The notes under the pieces were generated by a model, which worked only from the letters and a program-made list of their open reading frames with translations, was not told where the DNA came from and did no database searches. The translations under genes and the position numbers were made by a program. Below are positions 7,109 through 11,503 of a stretch of DNA of 11,503 nt, one piece after another. The DNA lies in contig JAISDK010000074.1 in the NCBI GenBank assembly GCA_031264875.1, positions 1-11,503 of the forward strand, written 5' to 3'. Positions within the stretch are counted from its first letter, which is position 1. Each line of letters opens with the position of its first letter. The DNA comes from Prevotellaceae bacterium. GTDB taxonomy: Bacteria; Bacteroidota; Bacteroidia; Bacteroidales; UBA932.

Positions 7109-9580
7109 ATGAAAGTATTAAAATTCGGCGGTTCATCTGTAGGTTCGGCAGATGTTGTCTTTAACGTAAAACGAATTGTTGAGGCAGAAAAAGAACCTGT
7201 TATAGTTGTAGTTTCAGCGGTGGGCGGCATAACCGACCGTCTCATAGAAGTATCGCGCCTGGCGGCGCGGGGCGCTGAATATAACGCGGAATACCTGGAG
7301 ATTGTAAAAATACACAGGGATTTGATATATAAGACCGTTACCGGCGGCAGTGCGGACTTCGTATTCGACAAAACCGGCAAGATGCTCGAAGAACTGTGTA
7401 AAATATTGCAGGGCATCTCGCTGATACGTGATTTGTCGTCGAAAACCTCCGACCTGATTGTAAGTTACGGGGAACGAATTTCCTCGTTTTTCACAAGTTA
7501 TGTTTTGAATGCACAGTTATTCGATTCGTGCGCATTTATCAAGACCGTCAGGGAATTTAACCGGCATACGGTAAATTTCGAGCTTACCGGCAAGCTGATA
7601 AGGGAAACATTCGCCACGCTGCCAAAAGTGTCTGTTGTACCGGGATTTATTTCGGCGGATGCCGTTAGCGGCGACATAACCAATCTCGGACGCGGAGGTT
7701 CCGACTACACGGCGTCGATTATTGCAGCTGAACTTGGAGCCAGCGTACTCGAAATATGGACAGACGTGGACGGTTTCATGACCGCTGACCCCAAAGTTAT
7801 TAACAACGCATACGTTATCGAAAAGCTCAGTTATCTCGAAGCTCTCGAACTCTGTAATTTCGGTGCAAAAGTCATTTATCCTCCAACAATCTATCCCGTT
7901 TTCCACAAGAAGATTCCGGTACGGATAAAGAACACCTTCAAGCCGGAACTCAAGGGCACCTATATCTCGCAGGAACACGAAACGGACAAGAAAAGTCCCA
8001 TAAAAGGAATCTCTTCAATCAGCGACACTTGCCTGATAACGGTGCAGGGACATGGAATGGTTGGCGTTATAGGCGTTGATTCGAGGATTTTCAATACGCT
8101 TGCCAGCAGCGGGATAAGCGTGTTTCTGGTATCGCAGGCTTCGTCTGAAAACAGCATCACGCTCGGCGTGAAGAATGCCGACGCCTCGCTGGCAGTGTCG
8201 TTGCTGAAAAAGGCGTTTGAAAAGGAAATCGCCCAGAGAGAGGTCGATCAGATATTTGCACAAAGCGATCTCGCTACGGTTGCAATCGTGGGCGAAAACA
8301 TGAAGGGAACTCCGGGTATCGATGCCCGGCTGTTCAACACTCTGGGACGTAACGGCATAAACGTCATTGCCATTGCCCAGGGCGCGCCGCAGATGCATGT
8401 CTCGGTGGTTGTGAACAGGGAAAATCTGCAAAAGTCGCTTAGCACAATCCACGATTCGTTTTTCCTTTCGGAATATCAGGTTATCAACATATTTCTGGCA
8501 GGCGTCGGCACTGTGGGCGGCAATCTCCTGAAGCAGATTCAAAGTCAGATAGCCACGTTGCGCGCCAATAACTCGCTCGAAATAAAAATAATCGGACTGG
8601 CCAATTCAAAGCGTTTTGTCTGCAACAGGGAAGGTATCAGTATCGAAGATTACAGGCATGTACTTGAAGCCGACCCGCAGGAAATCGAAAAGGACGGCGG
8701 AAATGTTTTGCCTTCCACTCCGCAGAATGTCCGGGAAAGCATTATTAACCTCAACCTGTTCAACAGTATTTTTGTGGATTGCACGGCAAATGACGATATT
8801 CCCTCGATATACGGTGATCTGCTGAAACACAACATATCCGTGGTTGCCGCAAACAAAATCGCCGCTTCGTCTTCATACGAAACTTATGCCGAACTGAAAC
8901 AGAGCGCCAGGAAAAGCGGAGTGAAATTCCTGTTTGAGACAAACGTCGGAGCCGGCCTCCCGATTATCAACACTATCAATGCGCTTATAAACAGCGGAGA
9001 CAGGATTATAAAACTGGAGGCGGTGCTGTCGGGTACCCTGAATTACATTTTCAACGTGCTGAGCGAAGATGTTTCGATGAGCCGGGCGGTAAGGATGGCT
9101 AAGGACGCGGGATATTCGGAACCGGATCCGAGAATCGATCTGAGTGGAAAGGACGTGATTCGCAAACTGGTGATCCTCTCGCGCGAAGCCGGATACCGTG
9201 TCGAGCAAAGCGACGTTAAGGCTAACCTGTTCATTCCGCACAACTGTTTCGAAGGTTCGCTGGATTCTTTCTGGTCGGAACTGCAAAAACTGGACGACGG
9301 GTTTGAGCTTAAAAGAAAACTGCTGGCAGAGCAGGGAAAAAAATTCAGGTTTGTGGCTACTTTGCACAATAACGGAAAAACGGTGGACACTTCGGTGGGA
9401 TTGCAGGAAGTGGACAGAAGTCATCCGTTTTTCGAGCTGGAAGGAAGCAATAATATAATCCTGATTACTACTGACCGTTATAAGGAATATCCGATGATGA
9501 TCAAGGGATATGGAGCCGGAGCAGATGTGACTGCCGCCGGAGTATTTGCCGACATAATCAGCGTGGTAAACATCAGATAG
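7109..9580 (+). CDS. thrA: Bifunctional aspartokinase / homoserine dehydrogenase
   Basis: This 823-residue fusion catalyses two steps of the aspartate pathway in the cytoplasm: phosphorylation of aspartate and NAD(P)H-dependent reduction of aspartate semialdehyde to homoserine. The aspartokinase domain (1 to about 290) has KFGGSSVG at 5-12, GRGGSDYTA at 194-202, IWTDVDGFMTADP, and FGAKVIYPPTI. The first motif reads GGS where GGT is commoner. Tandem ACT-type regulatory domains lie at about 310-455 (TVQGHGMVGVIG and VAIVGENMKGTPGI), pointing to allosteric end-product control. The dehydrogenase half begins with the Rossmann loop GVGTVG (465-470), then VAANK, GAGLPIINT, LSGTLNYIFN, and the catalytic pair D682 and K686 in DVIRK; it ends with GYGAGADVTAAGVFADI. 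Length matches E. coli ThrA (820). A short upstream ORF (7059-7112) overlaps its ATG. panC follows rather than the thrC-type genes often found next to thrA. Confidence 0.96.
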   Translation: MKVLKFGGSSVGSADVVFNVKRIVEAEKEPVIVVVSAVGGITDRLIEVSRLAARGAEYNAEYLEIVKIHRDLIYKTVTGGSADFVFDKTGKMLEELCKILQGISLIRDLSSKTSDLIVSYGERISSFFTSYVLNAQLFDSCAFIKTVREFNRHTVNFELTGKLIRETFATLPKVSVVPGFISADAVSGDITNLGRGGSDYTASIIAAELGASVLEIWTDVDGFMTADPKVINNAYVIEKLSYLEALELCNFGAKVIYPPTIYPVFHKKIPVRIKNTFKPELKGTYISQEHETDKKSPIKGISSISDTCLITVQGHGMVGVIGVDSRIFNTLASSGISVFLVSQASSENSITLGVKNADASLAVSLLKKAFEKEIAQREVDQIFAQSDLATVAIVGENMKGTPGIDARLFNTLGRNGINVIAIAQGAPQMHVSVVVNRENLQKSLSTIHDSFFLSEYQVINIFLAGVGTVGGNLLKQIQSQIATLRANNSLEIKIIGLANSKRFVCNREGISIEDYRHVLEADPQEIEKDGGNVLPSTPQNVRESIINLNLFNSIFVDCTANDDIPSIYGDLLKHNISVVAANKIAASSSYETYAELKQSARKSGVKFLFETNVGAGLPIINTINALINSGDRIIKLEAVLSGTLNYIFNVLSEDVSMSRAVRMAKDAGYSEPDPRIDLSGKDVIRKLVILSREAGYRVEQSDVKANLFIPHNCFEGSLDSFWSELQKLDDGFELKRKLLAEQGKKFRFVATLHNNGKTVDTSVGLQEVDRSHPFFELEGSNNIILITTDRYKEYPMMIKGYGAGADVTAAGVFADIISVVNIR

Positions 9581-9639
9581 CGCCACGCTCGGTTATGACC
9601 GGTTACGCATGGCTTTAAGGACATAAATATCGTTTGCAA

Positions 9640-10476
9640 ATGGAAAAATATGTGAAAGTTTCGGAGTTAAAACCAAGACTGTCCGAGTTAAGAAAGGACA
9701 GGACAGTCGGTTTTGTGCCGACCATGGGCGCTCTGCATCAGGGACATCTGTCGCTGGTCGAACGCTGCAGGTCGATGTGCGGCGTCACGGTGGCAAGCAT
9801 TTTCGTCAACCCCGCACAGTTCAACGACAGGGAAGATTACCGGCGGTATCCGAGAACGCTGGAGTGTGACCTGGAAATACTGGAAAATGCGGGATGCGAT
9901 ATAGTTTTCGCTCCCACCGAAGAAGAAGTATATCCCGAAAGGGACAACCGGGTTTTCGATTTCGGAACGCTGGACAAAGTCATGGAAGGAAAATTCCGAC
10001 CGGGACATTTCAACGGGGTTGCCCAAGTTGTTAGCCGCCTGTTCGATATTGTGAATCCCGACAAATCCTTTTTCGGACAGAAAGACTTTCAGCAGGTATG
10101 TATAATAAAAAGCATGGTGAAACAGCTGAATCTGACAACCGGAATAGTCGTCTGTCCTACCGTCCGCGAACAGGACGGGCTTGCCATGAGTTCGCGAAAC
10201 ATGCTGCTGTCGGAAATTCAGAGAAAGGAAGCCGCCGGAATTTCCCGGGCGCTGTTCCACGCTAAGCAACAGGCAGGTGTAATGACCGTGACCGAACTCA
10301 GAGACGAAACCATTCGGCGGATAAACCTCTCGCCCGAACTTAAGGTTGAGTATGTGGAAACAGTCGATGCCGCTATGCAGACCGTTTCCGAATGGGACGA
10401 TGCTGAGGAAATATTTGCCTGTGTAGCCGTTCACGCAGGTGAAATCCGTTTGATAGATAATGTTCAGCTAAAATAA
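9640..10476 (+). CDS. panC: Pantothenate synthetase (pantoate--beta-alanine ligase)
   Basis: This 278-residue cytoplasmic enzyme joins pantoate and beta-alanine, using ATP, to make pantothenate, the precursor of coenzyme A. It shows the full family signature. PTMGALHQGH at 27-36 holds the HxGH nucleotide-binding pair H33/H36. SIFVNPAQFNDREDYRRYPR (53-72) binds pantoate. FRPGHFNGVAQVV lies at 119-131. GQKDFQQ (146-152) contains K148, and MSSRN (183-187) is the KMSKS-like loop. Length is normal for PanC (about 280). I chose the ATG at 9640; an in-frame TTG at 9634 would add two residues and sits closer to an AAGGA at 9617-9621, so the start is slightly uncertain. It lies 59 nt after thrA with no terminator or clean promoter between, so read-through from thrA is likely. 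panD and panB are not in this window. Confidence 0.96.
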   Translation: MEKYVKVSELKPRLSELRKDRTVGFVPTMGALHQGHLSLVERCRSMCGVTVASIFVNPAQFNDREDYRRYPRTLECDLEILENAGCDIVFAPTEEEVYPERDNRVFDFGTLDKVMEGKFRPGHFNGVAQVVSRLFDIVNPDKSFFGQKDFQQVCIIKSMVKQLNLTTGIVVCPTVREQDGLAMSSRNMLLSEIQRKEAAGISRALFHAKQQAGVMTVTELRDETIRRINLSPELKVEYVETVDAAMQTVSEWDDAEEIFACVAVHAGEIRLIDNVQLK

Positions 10477-10559
10477 CTGCCTCATGCCCCATATCTTCGT
10501 TTAGCTATGTACTGGAAGTGTTGCAATGAATAAAAACGGTTTATGTAATAAATAACTGT

Positions 10560-10567
10560 TACCTTTG
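10560..10567 (+). promoter_or_regulatory. Bacteroidota -7 promoter element for the DUF3791 gene
   Basis: TACCTTTG matches TAnnTTTG and lies 18 nt before the ATG at 10586, giving a leader of roughly 10-12 nt. No clear -33 TTG is visible. It marks the start of a new transcription unit after panC. Confidence 0.58.
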
Positions 10568-10585
10568 CCATAAAAAATTATTAAG

Positions 10586-10822
10586 ATGGGAACAAATATT
10601 CTGGATAACGAAACGAAAAATAAAATAGGATTCGTTACATTCATCATCGAAGAGTTTGCCACATCGTACAAGATGAACCGGCAGGAAGCATACCGCTATC
10701 TGAAAACATACGGCGGAATTGACTATATATTCGAATGTTGGTGGGCGCTGCACATTGACAACCCGTTTTGGGCGGTGAGAGATATTTATAAAGTATGTCG
10801 CAATAATGGAGGATACAGATAA
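10586..10822 (+). CDS. DUF3791 family small protein
   Basis: This 78-residue protein fits DUF3791 (PF12668-like). It has an N-terminal helix GFVTFIIEEFATSYKM (15-30), then NRQEAYRYLKTYGGIDYIFE (31-50), the conserved WALHIDNP stretch, and a final WAVRDIYKVCRNNGG helix. In Bacteroidota and Firmicutes, DUF3791 genes are typically placed directly next to DUF3990 genes, and that is the case here: the next start (10823) abuts this stop with no gap. The small size, tight coupling and ART-like partner have the shape of an antitoxin- or immunity-like role, but no function is established as far as I know. The gene looks complete, although its partner is broken. Family call from recalled motif spacing. 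Confidence 0.72.
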   Translation: MGTNILDNETKNKIGFVTFIIEEFATSYKMNRQEAYRYLKTYGGIDYIFECWWALHIDNPFWAVRDIYKVCRNNGGYR

Positions 10823-10942
10823 ATGAAGGTATTTCACGGAAGTGACATGCTTGTCGAGGTGGTCGATTTGAGCAAAAGCAAGCCGGGAAAAGATTTCGGA
10901 CGAGGTTTTTATGTTACTGGAATTTACCCTCGCTCGGCGTAG
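10823..10942 (+). pseudogene. DUF3990 family gene, truncated by the repeat island
   Basis: Translation starts MKVFHGSDMLVEVVDLSKSK and continues with DFGRGFYVTGIY, the recognisable opening of DUF3990 proteins (HGS near the N-terminus, then a DFGxGFY motif). These are usually about 150-190 residues and appear related to ADP-ribosyltransferases. Family sequence lasts about 34 codons. It then enters the direct-repeat copy at 10926-10951 and stops at a TAG supplied by the repeat (10940-10942). I find no continuation of the family sequence downstream of the island on the + strand, so the rest seems deleted or displaced. The start codon immediately follows the TAA of the DUF3791 gene, indicating translational coupling before the damage. 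A working enzyme is not expected. Confidence 0.72.
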
Positions 10943-10951
10943 TCTCCAGAC
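10926..10951 (+). repeat. Direct-repeat copy A of the repeat island
   Basis: These 26 bp are identical to 11067-11092 (ACCCTCGCTCGG...CCAGAC). Similarity continues more loosely through a GTCGT core to about 10969. In this copy the hairpin half-sites are imperfect because CCAATG replaces the TACG seen in copy B. It forms the junction with the truncated DUF3990 frame. Confidence 0.85.
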
Positions 10952-10973
10952 CAATGTCGTCAAGTTAAGCCAT

Positions 10974-11047
10974 GCTATTGCCTATAAGTCTTAAGGACTT
11001 TAAAGTCTTTAAGGACTTTAAAGTCCTTAAGACTTATAGGCAATAGC
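10974..11047. repeat. 74-bp near-perfect palindrome (37-bp arms, no spacer)
   Basis: GCTATTGCCTATAAGTC at the left end is mirrored exactly by GACTTATAGGCAATAGC at the right, and complementarity runs to the centre at 11010/11011. The only non-Watson-Crick pair is 11008 against 11013 (T-G). The core is two head-to-tail 18-bp units, 10993-11010 and 11011-11028, each itself a near-palindrome (AAGGACTTTAAAGTCYTT). A further GCCAT/ATGGC pair (10969-10973 and 11054-11058) extends the structure past a 6-nt bulge. It could form a cruciform in DNA or a long hairpin in RNA from either strand. Confidence 0.95.
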
Positions 11048-11066
11048 CCTGAAATGGCATGAAATA

Positions 11067-11096
11067 ACCCTCGCTCGGCGTAGTCTCCAGACTACG
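11067..11096 (+). repeat. Direct-repeat copy B with REP-like hairpin
   Basis: 11067-11092 is the second 26-bp copy. Here it contains the complete palindrome CGTAGTCTCCAGACTACG at 11079-11096, which folds as a 7-8 bp hairpin. Small GTAG-containing hairpins in dispersed copies are typical of REP elements mobilised by RAYT (IS200-like tyrosine) transposases; assignment to that class is inference. Confidence 0.8.
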
Positions 11097-11107
11097 TCGT
11101 GTTAAAA

Positions 11108-11124
11108 GCAAGGCTCTGCCTTGC
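11108..11124. repeat. 7-bp hairpin at the right edge of the repeat island
   Basis: GCAAGGC (11108-11114) pairs perfectly with GCCTTGC (11118-11124) around a TCT loop. No T tract follows, so it is more likely a structural part of the repeat element than a terminator. Confidence 0.6.
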
Positions 11125-11171
11125 AAAGCCCAAAAATAAACGTAGAGACTATTCAGGCAGTACGCCTCATG

Positions 11172-11503
11172 TTAAATGTTTTGTATTCGGCGCTCATTAA
11201 ATTCCTTATATACGATTTTTCTGATTTTTTCCACGCAGGTTTTCCAGCTTCCATCGTCATACTTGAACAATATATATTCTCGTTTAAGGTTCAGGTGAGT
11301 GTACAAATTCTAACCGAAACCATTCACAATCGCAAAATCCTGTTCGTTTTTCAAGATCAACACCTCCGCAAAAGCAAATATAGCGCCAAAAAAATACGGA
11401 TGCCATTTGTTTCACTACAGGATTGGACATTTCCCCCAAGTGTCCATTTAATATATGCCTGATAAATTGCGTGACAGCATAACTATTTGAAAATTGTGTC
11501 TCT
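11172..11503 (-). pseudogene. Decayed minus-strand gene, 3' part, running off the window
   Basis: On the minus strand, an open frame enters from the window edge (includes SYAVTQFIRHILNGHLGEMS and VVKQMASVFF). At a run of seven T (A7 on the + strand, 11388-11394) it continues more naturally one frame over, as GAIFAFAEVLILKNEQDFAI then VNGFG. It then meets an amber codon (11310-11312) and resumes with NLYTHLNLKREYILFKYDDG, SWKTCVEKIRKIVYKEFNER and RIQNI, ending at TAA 11172-11174. The last 45 codons have the composition of a real protein C-terminus, with alternating basic and aromatic residues. Two lesions imply a pseudogene or sequencing errors. Unshifted, the first frame stops at 11284-11286 after a cysteine- and tryptophan-rich tail that looks like out-of-frame sequence. 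I do not recognise the family. Confidence 0.4.
11424..11446. repeat. 9-bp hairpin with C5 loop
   Basis: TGGACATTT (11424-11432) pairs with AAGTGTCCA (11438-11446), with one G-T pair, around CCCCC. TTTAATATAT follows on the + strand. It lies inside the suspected minus-strand pseudogene, so it may be incidental to coding sequence or the scar of an inserted element. Confidence 0.45.

Noticed and set aside
8873..9586. 237-codon minus-strand ORF
   Set aside because: It lies wholly antisense to the homoserine dehydrogenase half of thrA, whose motifs are unmistakable. It is a codon-bias shadow, as is the 248-codon ORF opposite panC (9688-10434).
9628..9636. TATCGTTTG as a panC promoter
   Set aside because: The spacing inside the motif is one base too long and it touches the start codon; chance is more likely.
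10993..11028. Tandem 18-bp units considered as the start of a CRISPR array
   Set aside because: The units abut with no spacers, are themselves near-palindromes, and there are only two. No cas gene is present.
10974..11047. Palindrome considered as a rho-independent terminator
   Set aside because: It lacks a GC-rich stem base and a T tract on either side, and 37-bp arms with no loop are unlike a terminator.
11121..11462. 113-codon + strand ORF from a TTG
   Set aside because: The start lies inside the 11108-11124 hairpin, the residue order looks like antisense translation, and the minus strand gives a more protein-like reading of the same DNA.

Overview
The window looks like a chromosomal segment of a Bacteroidota bacterium, most likely of the order Bacteroidales. 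Four intergenic sites carry the TAnnTTTG -7 promoter element of this phylum (161, 5155, 6896, 10560), and A-rich leaders take the place of clear Shine-Dalgarno sites. The gene content also fits: an AAA-ATPase_like (PF09820-type) fragment, a short RRM protein with a glycine-rich tail, a fused ThrA, and a DUF3791/DUF3990 pair. Genus and species cannot be read from the sequence. Nearly all convincing genes are on the + strand. There is no rRNA, tRNA, CRISPR array or intact transposase.

Layout. 1-651 is a worn accessory edge: a promoter, the N-terminal stump of an AAA-ATPase_like gene cut off just after its Walker A-like motif, and an unrecognised 79-residue ORF. 670-5016 is a tight two-gene unit of exported proteins, a two-lobed M16 (pitrilysin-type) zinc peptidase and an SGNH-type sialate O-acetylesterase. 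5206-6273 is a nitronate monooxygenase-family flavoprotein with its own promoter. 6352-6756 is the RRM protein, closed by a strong intrinsic terminator. 6896-7108 is a promoter plus a roughly 200-nt leader with a 17-codon ORF and a hairpin ahead of thrA. 7109-9580 is thrA (aspartokinase-homoserine dehydrogenase) and 9640-10476 is panC. 10560-10942 is a promoter, an intact DUF3791 gene and a DUF3990 gene cut after about 34 codons. 10926-11124 is a dense repeat island. 11172-11503 holds what looks like a decayed minus-strand gene running off the window.

How the parts relate. thrA opens the homoserine/threonine/methionine branch from aspartate, and panC completes pantothenate; the two share a strand and a 59-nt gap, so co-transcription is plausible. 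The peptidase and esterase act in the cell envelope and suggest use of peptides and sialylated glycans. The two ends carry truncated genes and share a short inverted sequence similarity, which suggests a conserved housekeeping block flanked by recombination-prone sequence.

The most unusual part is the right-hand island. It has two 26-bp direct-repeat copies bracketing a 74-bp, practically loopless palindrome that is itself built from two 18-bp near-palindromic units, with a further hairpin following. It truncates a putative ADP-ribosyltransferase-like (DUF3990) reading frame and leaves the DUF3791 partner intact. The second point of interest is the 17-codon leader ORF upstream of thrA. I see no complete new multi-gene system.
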